Shown here piece by piece: positions 1 to 10,496 of a stretch of DNA of 64,000 nt; position 1 is the stretch's first letter; the number at the start of each line of letters is the position of its first letter. The DNA is from Euonymus europaeus. Taxonomy: Eukaryota; Streptophyta; Magnoliopsida; Celastrales; Celastraceae. Position numbers and translations under genes: made by a program. Location of the stretch: contig OY756964.1 of the NCBI GenBank assembly GCA_963580455.1, positions 20,248,001 through 20,312,000 on the forward strand. Reading direction: 5' to 3'. Under the pieces are notes generated by a model that was not told the origin of the DNA, made no database searches, and saw only the letters and a list, made by a program, of their open reading frames with translations.

Positions 1-800
1 TGAAACAAGTTTCATTATTACCCTTCTGGGGTTTATTTGGCAATCTTTTATTTGCCTGACTTGTTTCACCGTCATACCTCTTCTGGTAGTATGGATTATA
101 ACCAGAATTACCTTCATGGTTTCGACGGCCATAACCATGGCCTCGACCTCTTCTTCCACTATGTTCACGTCCTCGTCCTCGATTATTATATACAACAGCG
201 TTCGCTTCAGGGAACGGTGTACTGCCAGTAGGGCGAGAATGATGATTTTTCAACAGTAGCTCATTATTCTGCTATGCCACAAGTAAAGCACCTACTGTGT
301 GAGAATGTTTTGCATATGCTTTCTGCCGATATTGCTCCTGTAATATCAAATTAGAAGCATGGAACGTGGACAATGTTTTTTCCAGCTTATCCGACTCAGT
401 AAGTTTCTCACCACAAAAATCAAGTTGTGAGGTAATTTTGTACATAGCAGAATTATACTCACGGACTGATTTGTAGTCTTGCATCCTCAGGTGCATCGAG
501 TCGTAACGAGTTTTTGGGAGTATGACATTCTTCTGGTGTTCATACATTTCCCTTAAATCAATCCACAATGCAAGATGATTTTTTTTCCATGAGGTATTCA
601 GCTTTTAATTCCTCATGAAGGTGACAGCGAAGCAAAATCATTGCTTTAGCCCGATTCTGTGGAGACTCAGTATTTTCTGCTTTAATGGTGTCGTCAAGTC
701 CCATAGCACCCAAGTGAGTCTCGGCATCAATAACCCAAGATAGATAATTGCTTCCAAAAATATCAAGTGTCGTGAAATCTAAACTTTTTAAATTCGACAT
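1..800 (-). mobile_element. Ty1/copia gag region, truncated by window edge
   Basis: Reading on the minus strand, 800-558 starts with MSNLKSLDFTTLDIFGSNYL, a typical copia gag opening, and 568-272 continues with a UBN2-type gag domain (MHLRMQDYKSVREYNSAMYK). These two blocks overlap in different frames, so there is at least one frameshift. Further downstream (about 240-1) comes a basic Gly/Arg-rich stretch (GRGREHSGRRGRGHGYGRR), as expected just before the gag zinc knuckle. The zinc knuckle, protease, integrase and RT would lie beyond base 1. The order on the minus strand, LTR (1197-907), primer-binding site, gag, is canonical. In the cell gag would form the retrotransposon particle; here the frame break suggests an inactive copy. 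Confidence 0.85.
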
Positions 801-889
801 AATGAAATATTATAATAAACTTAGAAAATGTAACAATCGACGATTACTTACTTACAACCTCAAAAGCTTGCTTTCGATACAGCGATGGA

Positions 890-906
890 GACTCGTGCTG
901 ATAACG
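890..906 (-). other. Probable primer-binding site of the copia element
   Basis: Directly inside the LTR end, the minus strand reads CGTTATCAGCACGAG. Many plant copia elements have a similar TATCAG-containing tRNA-primed site here. The position between LTR and gag supports the call; the exact primer tRNA was not checked. Confidence 0.5.
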
Positions 907-1197
907 TGTTGTGAAAAACAAGGAATTATAGAATTCCCAAAATCAAGATTAAGAAATCTTGTATTATAAGAATAATATTTAGAATAATATTTGGAGAGAA
1001 TTGGCTAGATATAAATAAGATATAAATGAGAGAATACTTTCTTCAATTGATGTGTACAAAATATGAAGTTTAAGCACCTATTTATAGTGCAAAAACTCAC
1101 ATAAATCAACTAATACAATAAATGTTAATTGCATTTTCTCCACTAATTCTAATATCTCATCCACCATTATTAAATCATGTCCATTAGGTGTGTAACA
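907..1197 (-). mobile_element. 5' LTR of the copia element (291 bp)
   Basis: On the minus strand the segment starts TGTTACACACC at 1197 and ends CACAACA at 907, the TG...CA ends of an LTR. It contains a TATA box (minus strand CTATAAATAGG, about 1088-1078), giving a U3/R order consistent with transcription towards the gag fragment. The second LTR should lie left of the window, so LTR identity and the target-site duplication cannot be tested here. Confidence 0.75.
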
Positions 1198-1420
1198 TAA
1201 TTAATATATTAGATGGATTAGTGGTTGAGTTGGTAAAGTGTATCATCCACATTAAGTAAATGTTTTTAACATTTACAACAATAACAGTATAATTTATATA
1301 ACATGCATATTATTAAAAATGTCATAGTCGTGTGATAGTTTAGGGATAAAATTGATGTTCGATTCTGTTAAATAGTATGACGTTAGTTTTTTTAATATGT
1401 CACGTCTTTTACCGTCCACT

Positions 1421-1720
1421 CAATTAACTTGGGATCAAACGGGAACTGTTGAATGACAAAATTAGGTTGAAAAATAATTGGATGAAAGTTGAAGTATAAT
1501 TGAGGGTCGGAAATCAATTAACTTGGGATCAAACGGGAACAGTTGAAGGACAAAGTTAGGTTGAAAAATAATTGGAGGATAAAAATGAAAGTTGAAGTAT
1601 AATTGAGGGTCGTAAATCAATTAACTTGGGATCAAACAGGAACAGTTGAAGGACAAAGTTAGGTTGAAAAATAATTAGAGGATAAAAATGAAAGTTGAAG
1701 TATAATTGAGGGTCGGAAAG
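1421..1720 (+). repeat. Three tandem copies of a ~95-bp repeat
   Basis: The phrase CAATTAACTTGGGATCAAAC starts at 1421, 1515 and 1618, so the period is 94 then 103 bp. Each unit continues with a GTTGAA-GACAAA-TTAGGTTGAAAAATAATT block and ends in TTGAGGGTCG. The longer spacing comes from an added GAGGATAAAAA stretch in the second and third copies. The array lies directly upstream of the ARI gene leader. No coding sense was seen. Confidence 0.85.
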
Positions 1721-1951
1721 AGTTTTTGATTTGGTTTTCAGGTGAAGATAAATTTATTACTATTTTTTCCTATAAAGTTCTCAAAATCTCTCCCTGTTCC
1801 GTAGTGTTGCGCCAAAATTACTTCGCCCTGTTGGTCTCGCTAATCTTGCCCCTAAATTGTCTCAATCTTTGTCAATCTAGGGTTTTCTCTCATCTAATCG
1901 ACTCTTGTTTCAGTCTTTCGGTTTCTTGTTTTGCTGATTAAGTAAGTAGTT

Positions 1952-3520
1952 ATGGAGTACTATAGCGATTACTCTGAGAGTGATCCTGATGCCAACGATG
2001 AACCGGAGCTCCTCGAAGCCGACGACCGCAGTGTTAATCGTCAGGACCGAAAACCCTATAGAATTTTGAAAGAATCTGAGATACGTCAACACATGGAGGA
2101 TGATATCAAAGTCGTATCGGCCGTCCTTTCTTTATCGGAAGTTGAGGCGAGTATCATACTTCGTAACTATAATTGGAGTGTGAACAGAGTGAACGATGCC
2201 TGGTTTTCAGATGAATCCGACGTTCGGGGTAAAGTAGGATTGCCAGAAAATCGTGTGCCAATCGATCGATTCGTGTCAAATTTTGTAGATTGTGGGGTTT
2301 GCTTTGAATCCTGCCGTCGTGATCGGCTTAAGTCGGCGGCTTGTGGCCACCCTTATTGTCTTGAATGCTGGTCTGGCTACATTGGAGCTTGCGTTGATAA
2401 CGGTCCAGGGTGCTTGACTATTAGGTGTCCTGAACCATCTTGCTCTACTGCTGTGGGTGACGATATGATCAATGCTTTGGCATCTCAGGAAGCTAAAGAT
2501 AAGTATTATGATTACCTTTTTAGATCATACATAGAGAACAGCAAGACTAGAAAGTGGTGTCCTGCTCCAAACTGTGATTATGCTTTTGAATTTGTTGGCG
2601 GCGATGGAGGCTCTGAAATTACCTGCTCATGCTCTCATAAATTTTGTTGGAATTGTAATCAGAATGCCCACCGTCCTGTTGATTGTGAAACCGTGGTTAA
2701 GTGGGTGGCTAAGTCAGGCACAGAAAATGTGAATTGGGTGTTAGTGCATACAAAACCATGTCCTAAGTGCAAGCGGAATATAGAGAAAAACATGGGGTGT
2801 ATGCACATGACTTGCAGATCACCCTGCAATTATCAGTTTTGCTGGATGTGCTTGAAGGACTGGTTTAATCATGGGAACTGCAATCGCTATGAGGACAAAA
2901 AGGATACGCAACTGATAGAGGAGGCCAAGAAAGAACTGGAAAAATATAATCATTATTTTGATCGTTATTCCGCCAATGAAGTGTCTCAGAGAAAAGCTAC
3001 AGAAGCAATGAAAGAAGTTGAAACCACGCATATTGTGACTCTTAGTGGTGTTCAGGGAGAACCAGAGACTCGCCTCAACTTCTTAATCGATGCCTGGAGA
3101 CAGATCATTGAATGCAGGCGAGTGTTGAAATGGACTTATGCATATGGGTACTACTTGCCTGTGCATCAGCTCCCTATGAAACAACTCTTTGAATACTTGC
3201 AAGGAGAAGCAGAGTCGGGATTGGAAAGGCTACATTCTTGTGCAGAGAGAGAAGTACAACAGTTTTTTGTCGCAGATCAACGCTCTGAAGAATTCGTTCC
3301 ATTCCGAGTAAAGCTCATTGGGTTGACAGAAGTGACTCGAAATTTCTTTGAGAATTTGGTTAGAGCCATAGAGGATGGGCTATCAGATGTGGCTTCCGAG
3401 GGTGCTTGTAGCTCGGCTGTGGGTTATCAATGGTCTGAGGTGGAATCAAAGAAGCATAAGACGACAGCATTGGATGGTTGCTCTCTAAGTTCTGGCAGGG
3501 GCTTCAAGAGACGCAAGTGA
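1952..3520 (+). CDS. Ariadne-like RBR E3 ubiquitin ligase, intronless
   Basis: The 522-residue protein should transfer ubiquitin from an E2 through a RING2 cysteine to a substrate. An acidic N-terminus is followed by RING1 from about residue 114 (CGVCFESC...CGHPYCLECW), an in-between-RING domain (about 200-250, KWCPAPNCDYAF, CSHKFCWNC) and RING2 from about 269 (KPCPKCKRNIEKNMGC). The likely catalytic residue is Cys283. After it comes the Ariadne domain, with the conserved stretch IECRRVLKWTYAYGYYLP, then a short basic tail (GRGFKRRK). Closest recalled relatives are Arabidopsis ARI7/ARI8. Those genes have many introns as far as I recall, and this one has none, which suggests a retrogene. At the end of RING2 the spacing between the last His and Cys ligands is only two residues (NHGNCNRYE), where ARI7-type proteins have about nine. 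The frame is intact, so it may be expressed. Confidence 0.93.
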   Translation: MEYYSDYSESDPDANDEPELLEADDRSVNRQDRKPYRILKESEIRQHMEDDIKVVSAVLSLSEVEASIILRNYNWSVNRVNDAWFSDESDVRGKVGLPENRVPIDRFVSNFVDCGVCFESCRRDRLKSAACGHPYCLECWSGYIGACVDNGPGCLTIRCPEPSCSTAVGDDMINALASQEAKDKYYDYLFRSYIENSKTRKWCPAPNCDYAFEFVGGDGGSEITCSCSHKFCWNCNQNAHRPVDCETVVKWVAKSGTENVNWVLVHTKPCPKCKRNIEKNMGCMHMTCRSPCNYQFCWMCLKDWFNHGNCNRYEDKKDTQLIEEAKKELEKYNHYFDRYSANEVSQRKATEAMKEVETTHIVTLSGVQGEPETRLNFLIDAWRQIIECRRVLKWTYAYGYYLPVHQLPMKQLFEYLQGEAESGLERLHSCAEREVQQFFVADQRSEEFVPFRVKLIGLTEVTRNFFENLVRAIEDGLSDVASEGACSSAVGYQWSEVESKKHKTTALDGCSLSSGRGFKRRK

Positions 3521-4768
3521 TAGCATCCATGGCTAGTTGTTTTTCTACTTCTGCTTTCTACTAGAATTAAATAATACTTACTTCTGAGCTTAAAATTTCA
3601 GCTCACATTGATCCTCTGATTTCTAGAAGTAAGTAATTGTTGTTTTATACTGCTTGTTATAGCTTTCTTTATTGTGAATGAATCTCTACTCAGTTGCAGC
3701 TACATATTGTTTGGGAGGGTCTTTTCTTATCGCACATGATATTTTTGGTGTGCAATAGCTAGAGCTATAGAAATGAGTACAATAGGATCCCAAAAACTCT
3801 CTTTGACCCCTGTGACAGAGGAGAAGCAGCATTTGTGACACCCTATGAACACAGACCATATCTGTTACCTAGGTATAGTTAGACAAATAAGGGAACTGCT
3901 GTGTTGGTTTAGGTAGTATAATTAGACAAGTGTTTTAGCTGTTAAAATTACTTCACCTTCACCTTCACCTTCAGGATCATATCACAGATGAAACATATAT
4001 ATTAGATAGTTTGTGTTGTGCTATCCCTCTTGTTTGGTGAGGAAACAACTTAGGATGCACAATTTAAGATATTTGTGAAATTGTTGAAAATGTCCTTGGT
4101 TTCCGTCTTAATTCCTAAACGTAAATTGCCACTTACACATCAGCGTATATGTGTGTGTGTGTGTGTGTTTTTGTGTGGATGCCTTTAGCTACTTTGAATA
4201 GAGAACAATCTTCTTTTCCTACTCTTTCTAAATCTTGGTTTGGACTTGTCACATATGTAGAAGATTTTTTGTTTTATGTTGTTTTCTATAAAGCAGACAT
4301 TTTTGTATCGGGCAGATAAATATATAATAGTGCTTGGTCTTTATAACTAATTGAAATAAACAATTAAAAGTCATCATCTTTATTAAGCAATGATGAATAT
4401 TAATAAGTTGAATAAAGCATAATAAGATATCGAATATCCATAAAAACATCTGGATTCATGTATAGGAATTTTTTTTTTTTGAGTGTTTCATGTTACTATT
4501 GGATGCCTTCACAAAAAAATCAAGAGACTGCCTCCGCTTTCCGCTGCACAACGCCAAAGGATGTGTCCACTTCCTTGATTTGTTCATCACACCAGGTCAG
4601 ACATGACTATCACTAGCGTTATGCTCGTTAATGTTATTTTCTTCTTTTCTTTCTTTTCTGTTTTGTGCATTGACATGGAATGGACTTGACAAATGAAACT
4701 TGCTGTTATTTTTTATACTGGTACTCTTTGTATGCAGGTGATATATATAACTTCTTCCATGCTACCAT
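3521..4768. other. Intergenic: ARI 3' side and UPF0114 3' side
   Basis: No convincing coding region was found. There is a short (GT)n run near 4149-4170, a CTTCACCTTCACCTTCAC run near 3953-3973, and a T-run at about 4470-4480. The two neighbouring genes converge here, so both 3' UTRs must lie within this stretch. I saw no clear poly(A) tract directly behind the ARI gene that would prove retroposition. Confidence 0.6.
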
Positions 4769-6318
4769 TCAAGTGTTGAGAGAGAGCTTTGATAGAACAT
4801 ATATGCAGGCAGAGGAAATGAGTATAGCCCCAGCAAAGCAGGCAAGATCGAAGCTGGTAACTAGAGGTACGTTCTTGAATTTTTCCAACAATCCCACTTG
4901 CAGTATCATCATCACAGCATGCCCAATTTTTGACTTGGCTTCAGTAACTGACTTCATTCCAACCCACGTTGGAAGTGCCTGCAGAGCAGAGAGAGAGAGA
5001 GAGAGAGTTTGGCTTCAATATATACTGCCATTGACGCACTAACAGAGGCTCTCTTATTTGAAATTGTATATTTACCTTCAAGTGAAAGAGGCCAAATAAG
5101 TTTGACTCTGGAAGCCATTGATGATTTTCATTCGAATTATTTGATCCCACAAACATTACATATAGTCCTACCCCAAAAATTAGCATGGCAGTTCCAACCA
5201 AAAACATATCTGCACAGCAACATATTCCATATTTCAGACATATAATTACAAGTACATATAAAAAAAGAGATGGTGGGAGAAAGCACACATACCTATGGCT
5301 TCTATAATTAGGTGCACCATGTGTCCTTGATCAGAGCTTTGTGATAGAATATTGAAATACAGGAGATACGCCTCCATAATACTGAAGAAACCCTGCAGGC
5401 GCACCATGTAAATGACTTCATGATTATTGTCGTAAGAAAAACATGTAGTTTGTCAATTTCTGACTAGATATTTGTGGATGTGGTTTTGCATCTAAGGTAT
5501 TTTCCACTTTGAGTACTTCTACAGACTGTTCTACCCTTCTCTCTTATTTTAGGAAATTATTCTGCTACCTCATTAGATCGAACTGCAATCCTCTTTAGTT
5601 TGAGTTTGGGAGAGGGAGAAAGTTGACTTGCCATTTGGGCACTCGCTCTTCTAAATTAAAGAAGTGAGTTGAGTTGGGGAGGCTGAAATAAAAACCTTAG
5701 GGGGAGGGAAAGAAAGCCCCGTTTCTGCATCCACAATATTTCTTTTTCTCTGATTTTCTTTCTAGAAAAAAAAAGAGAGAGTAGATAAGCTTGCCTCGAG
5801 AAAACACAAGGTAGAACCGAGCAAGGATCCCGCAACAGCGAATAGTGTGAAGAATCGGCAGTCAACAATGGCCTGCAAACATATATGTAGCAAAAAAGAC
5901 AAAAGGATGTTTCAGTAAGAAAATGAATAAAACAATTAATTAGTAAAAAGATGAGACGTACCCTTTCAATGAACATTTGAACGTACAATCTCCAATATGT
6001 TCTCCTCTTAACAACTGGCCTTACTACTTCCACTAGAGCACTAGTGACGCTTGCAGCTAGAGAACCAACATCTATTATTCCAGATGGATCAAATTCAGGC
6101 TCTACAGTGGTCAAACAACGGCCGGCGGTGGCTGCCCCAGGTGCCTTAATAACAACCGTTGATTTCCTTCTTTGATGATCAATATTATCCCCTGAAATCA
6201 TCTGAATATCTCCATTGAACCCTGCTTTTACTAGTCTCATTGTAGTCACCGGTGTGGAAGCTGTGCTAGCAGATGGAACATGCCTCATGGTCGGCCGAAA
6301 CAGCCGAGTGCTTGCCAT
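4769..6318 (-). CDS. UPF0114 family membrane protein, five exons
   Basis: Five coding exons join into 292 residues: 6318-5962, 5872-5795, 5392-5293, 5209-5076, 4978-4769. Intron 2 (5794-5393) begins with GC; the others begin with GT, and all end with AG. The frame stays open across every junction. A basic, Ser/Thr-rich N-terminus (MASTRLFRPTMRHVPSAS) could be a plastid or mitochondrial targeting sequence. The UPF0114 (YqhA-like) part follows: VEVVRPVVKRR, membrane segment FFTLFAVAGSLLGSTLCFLE (about 126-145), LIIEAIDMFLVGTAMLIFG (second membrane segment about 180-200), then the signature LPTWVGMKSVTEAKSKIGH, and a C-terminal membrane helix (about 265-288). The family has no firmly established biochemical role; organelle membrane placement is inferred. 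A (GA)n run lies in intron 4 (about 4986-5006). Confidence 0.88.
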
Positions 6319-7740
6319 TGTAGTTTTGTTTTTTCGGTTCACAGCGTCTCCTGTTTGGTTATTCTCAGTCACATGTAGTTGTGGGAATGTGGGTGGTGTT
6401 AATATGGGCGTGTTGGTCGGTGGTGTAGGGAAAGAAGAAGATTCGAGGCATATTAGCTGAAATTTGTCACCATTCGGGTTTCTTGGACAAGTTTGGTTTA
6501 TAAAATTTGACCTGGCAAACCAAATACGGACTCATGAAGTCCGCACGTGGCTATTAGAGTTTCAACCAGCGTGTGGGTCCAGGTGTGTTGAGAACCGCAC
6601 ACGTGTCCACTTGTCCTTTATTGTATTTCTTCGCTGGTATGTTTTCCAGCGTTAGTTTTACGCTGGGTTAGATTCTGAGCCGCGTCCGTGGGCAATCGAA
6701 TGCGACCGTGAAGTTCCAGCCCACCGCCGTCGGCGCACGAGCAATGATTAGTCGTTCACATGACGAGAAGATAGTTTTGAACGCTCGCATCGCATGACAA
6801 ATTGACAACCTCCACCAGTTGAATTTTTTGTTGTATTCATTTCCCGGGTCTTGCTATTCAGCTTTACCAGTTTTCTCAAGAAAAAGTTCACATTTTAGCA
6901 TGGTTTTCACGTTGAGAGCATTGGTTCATGAGATATTGAGGATTGACTAGCAAATTAAGTCATTTCCAAAAAAAAATCAACAGATCACATGAAGTTTTCT
7001 CTAATGATCAAAGCTATATTGTACTACATGCAACAAATCTGTAAAGTAAAACATTTCTTCTTCTTCTGGAATGGATCACTGATAACTCTAAAAGTGCAGG
7101 CATTTTATACATCTCTATTTGAGTTTAATGCTTTGTTATCGAGTTAAACTTGTGTGTTTCACGTTGTTTAGTTTATCTTTAAGTTATTTGAATCCTAAGT
7201 GATGACTTTAAATTAAGTAAGTTGAAATTTTTTTTGCAATCAAAAGTGTAGATAGAATTGACTGTTCAAGTCAGTGCATTCTCGAAGAGTATCAAAAATT
7301 TTACAGATTGAATTGGGTGTTAAAGCAATATATCATTGGAAAGACAAAAAGACTAATTTTTGGAATATTTTACGATTCATGAATCCGATTTTTCTGGAAC
7401 AAGTCGAACAGCTTTTGCATAAAAGATAATTCGCGATTAGGGGTTTGTTTGGGCTTCATGTGGATTTGGTCTGGGCCCAAATGAAAAATAAAAAGGAAGG
7501 CAAAATTACAGATATGACACTTTATGAGATTTATTAGGGATAAAATCATTCATTTAAATTTATTTGCAAACAAATCTAGTTATTAAGTTTTTTATAATTA
7601 ATTTGATTTCTATTTTATGGATGCATGCCAAAATTGGAAACTTTTAAGAAAAATACATATTAAATGAAGAAAATTTAATTTAGAAAATATATTAATTTTT
7701 CTATTTTAATTAATTATTTTATTGTCTTATTCAATATGTT
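6319..7740. other. Intergenic: UPF0114 promoter side and TE debris
   Basis: The first few hundred bases upstream of the UPF0114 start are relatively GC-rich and should contain its promoter and 5' UTR; I saw no certain TATA box. From about 7440 the sequence becomes very AT-rich. The stretch 7550-7600 resembles 33940-33990 (shared core ATTTAAATTTATTTG), so this is the left flank of a repeated element that carries the 82-bp array. Confidence 0.5.
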
Positions 7741-8068
7741 ACACGAGTCCGTTAGAGTTTAGCGAATTCGTTTTTCTTAGGGTTTAACACTTGTTGTTTA
7801 GGTTATAGTATGAAAATTCAATACACGAGCTCGTTAGGATTTAGTGAATTGATTTTCTTTAGGGTTTAATACTTGTTATTTATGTTACAACATGAAAATA
7901 CGATACACGAGTCCGTTAGGGTTTAACGAATCCGTTTCCCATAGGGTTTAATATTTGTTGTTTAGGTTACACCATAAAAATATAATACACGAGTCCGTTA
8001 GAGTTTACGTTAGAGTTTAGCGAATACATTCCTCTTAACGATTTAATACTTACTATTTAGGTTAACGT
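7741..8068 (+). repeat. 82-bp tandem array with telobox motifs (copy A)
   Basis: Four units start with ACACGAG at 7741, 7823, 7905 and 7987, exactly 82 bp apart. Each carries a degenerate GTTAGGGTTTAGCGAA block and most carry a second TAGGGTTTAA block, i.e. plant telobox-like sequence (reverse complement AAACCCTA), followed by ACTTGTTGTTTAGGTTA. Related arrays occur at 34082-34290 (same strand) and 21801-22045 (opposite orientation). Confidence 0.9.
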
Positions 8069-8892
8069 AGTGAAAAAAAATTACATAGCATATATACTAA
8101 TTAAATTATTTTTGAAAAATAATGTAATTAAAAAAGTACGTTAAAAAATATCGATGATGGGTCTTGTTCGAGAGAGTTTTACGTGCAGAGTTCGAATATG
8201 TTTTTTTTTTAAATTACCATGTATTTTAAGAGATAAAATGTATTAAAATTTTGTTTATAAAAAAATATAAAAGTTACAAAGAATTGGACTCTCTTCAAAA
8301 TAAATTTTATGAGTGAATTTAAATCTTAATAAGTCTATAAAAATAGACCCACTTGCAATTTTCCCAATAAAGAAATAAGGAAGAATCCAACAAATGAATT
8401 GAATTAGGAGGAGACCCAATCTGCACAGTAATTCAATTAAGAAAAGATAATATCTTGGTCAGTGATTGAAAGATTTTTTTGAGATTTGTATTCATTATAA
8501 ATAAGTCTTCAAGTCTAATAGGTAGCTTTTTTAGATTTACCACTGTTAAATCTGATATGAAATTCTAAATAAAAAAATAATTTTCTCAATACTCCGCTCT
8601 ATCATTCGTGAGGTTAGAGCAACAACGACATCAGGATGCTTGAGTTCGGTCGCCTTATCTGATTTAGGTCCCCGATTTGGGTCTCCGATCTTTGTCTCCG
8701 ATCGTTTTATCCAATTTGGGTTTTCAATCTGGGTCTCTATCCGTCGTGTTGTCACATTCAAATAGAGGTAGTACTTAATTGAAATTGTTGGTTTGTAGTT
8801 GTTTTCGTGTGCTGATACATATTTTCGTGTGCTGAAATTGTTGGATCTCCGATTTGTTTTTTTTTATATTGTATGAATGAATGAATGTATCT
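8069..8892. other. AT-rich repeat flank containing a shared ~80-bp module
   Basis: At about 8162-8245 lies a module (TTTTACGTGCAGAGTTCGAA, then an ATGTATTTTAAGAGATAAAA-like block) also present at 22225-22330, at 28968-29045 and, inverted, at 36368-36445. Around 8640-8745 there is a loose repetition of GGGTCTCCGATC-like words. No gene is supported. Confidence 0.6.
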
Positions 8893-8900
8893 GAATATAC

Positions 8901-10231
8901 CAATGTTTTCACAAACAGATCGGACCGGTCGAACCGGCAACCGGCTACATATCCGGTCCGGTTGAGCATATAAAAATCGGGCGGTGAAAAAAACCAAATT
9001 CTAAATCCTTAAAACGCGATTCCAACTCCTTCCCTGTATTTGTGAGTTCTTCATGCTCTGGAGGAGTTCAAATCGCCGGCAGTCGTCCCAAAGATGGAAC
9101 GATCTCCTCTGCCATTGTTAGTTCTAGCACCCGTCAGCTCGCCACCCAGCTCAGCCGCTCAGGTAGTATTTCAATTTTCGTTGGTAATTTATTTGTTGTG
9201 GATGGAACTCTGCTCCTCTACTAGCCTCAAACTGACTGGGTGCAGAGTCCAAAGAGAATGCCAACAAGTGAGTTGTGGTACTACGTGAAGCATACTTATC
9301 TTATACTTAGTATCTAGGCAAATTTCTAAGAATGCCAACAAGTGAGTTGTGGTACTACGTGAAGCATACTTATCTTATACTTAGTATCTAGGCAAATTTC
9401 GTTCTATTAGAATAGAAAACTATTGATATATTTTATATATTCTAGAACATTTTCATTTAGCAATAAGAAAAAAGTCTTTTCATCATTTTTTTGATCATAT
9501 AGAATTATAATTGTATAATTGTCAAAAAAAAATTTCTTCTTTTTACGAACTTGTTTAATAAATCCGTAGATCTAGAAATTCATTTCGGACAATTGAACCT
9601 TCTCAAACTGTTTCCTTTTAAGAACCAAAAAGATTTGTGCGAAAATAACCGATGCGAAGAAGAACAAAAGACTTTGAACCCGTGCTGGGTCTTGAAGTAC
9701 TATTTCTGCATCCCCTGACCAAACCCACCCACATTAGGATTACTCGTAAATGGCTGATCCAATTTGATGCGGAACTGGTCAGGATTGAGGAGGGAGGTTG
9801 TCATCCACGTAGAAGGTCTCGTGGTCAAATCCCTGGAATATTTTGCGGGAAATGTAGGACTCCATAGCATATTTTGCGTGGTGGTGGAATTTTCATTATC
9901 GGCGGCTGCGGCTTCGGCTTCAATTGAGCGGACGACAACATGTATGTCTCATTGGGTTGATCGCATGAGGGAGAGGAGTAGAGACGTGAAAGACTTCAGT
10001 GTCTCTTTCACCTGACCCATTGCTACTTCAAGGTTAGAAACGTCACTTTACCTTGAATGGTGCAGTTGACTTTCTTGTTTGATTGAAACCGGCCCTTTTT
10101 CTCGTTTCTGCCATTGCTAAGACTGGTGACGCTGTTTAACTTATCCTTCAAATTCTCAACCTCCATTAGCCGTTGGACCGGTAGCTGATGGCCACACCGG
10201 TTCGGCTCCGGATCAGAGTTTAAAAACATTG
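8901..10231. mobile_element. hAT-like element, 1331 bp, with non-TE-like interior
   Basis: The left end reads CAATGTTTTCACAAAC and the right end AGTTTAAAAACATTG, inverted copies of each other. Both are followed inwards by CGAACCGG-type blocks in opposite orientation. The flanking 8-mers are GAATATAC (8893-8900) and GATTATAC (10232-10239), a 7/8 match fitting a hAT 8-bp target duplication. The same terminus and an exact 8-bp duplication occur in a 502-bp element at 20775-21276. The interior contains relatively GC-rich, gene-like stretches (about 9040-9240 and 9640-10200) without transposase similarity that I can recognise, so captured host sequence is possible. Confidence 0.7.
9256..9400 (+). 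repeat. Two-copy tandem duplication, 74-bp period
   Basis: Bases 9256-9326 recur without change at 9330-9400 (71 bp identical, starting GAATGCCAACAAGTGAG and ending GGCAAATTTC). The two copies are joined by the three bases TAA. Identity suggests a recent duplication inside the hAT-like element. Confidence 0.95.
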
Positions 10232-10379
10232 GATTATACAAACGCCCCATAGAGGCAAAAAGCGCACGCCTAGGCAAGAGTTGGTTTATTTTGTCATTAG
10301 GTTAACTAATTCGAGGGCAAATAAGTCAAAACAAAGATTTTCAGTAATGAGAAAAAGTGAAAAAACATTAAAACCTAGA

Positions 10380-10496
10380 AAACACGATCGGAGCACATCT
10401 TCTTCTCTTCCACCGTGTTTTATCTCAATCCAGCAGCAGCTTCGAATCGATCTGCCTCTTCTTCTCTTTCAGAATCGATCGATTCTCTTGCACCTG
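10380..10496 (+). other. Candidate non-coding 5' UTR exon of the octanoyltransferase gene
   Basis: A pyrimidine-rich leader-like stretch ends CACCTG followed by a strong donor GTAAGT at 10497. A fitting acceptor (TTCTAAATTATAG) ends at 11184, ten bases upstream of the ATG at 11195. This would give a 688-bp leader intron. The left edge of the exon is a guess; no transcript evidence is available. Confidence 0.4.

Noticed and set aside
4680..5042. Plus-strand open frame of 120 codons
   Set aside because: It is antisense to UPF0114 exon 5 and intron 4 and runs through a GA repeat.
5656..5961. Continuation of the UPF0114 first exon as one 238-residue protein
   Set aside because: It reads into intron sequence; family conservation resumes only in the spliced exons at 5872 and 5392.
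7741..8068. CRISPR-like regular array
   Set aside because: The whole 82-bp unit repeats, with no unique spacers, and the DNA is plant nuclear.
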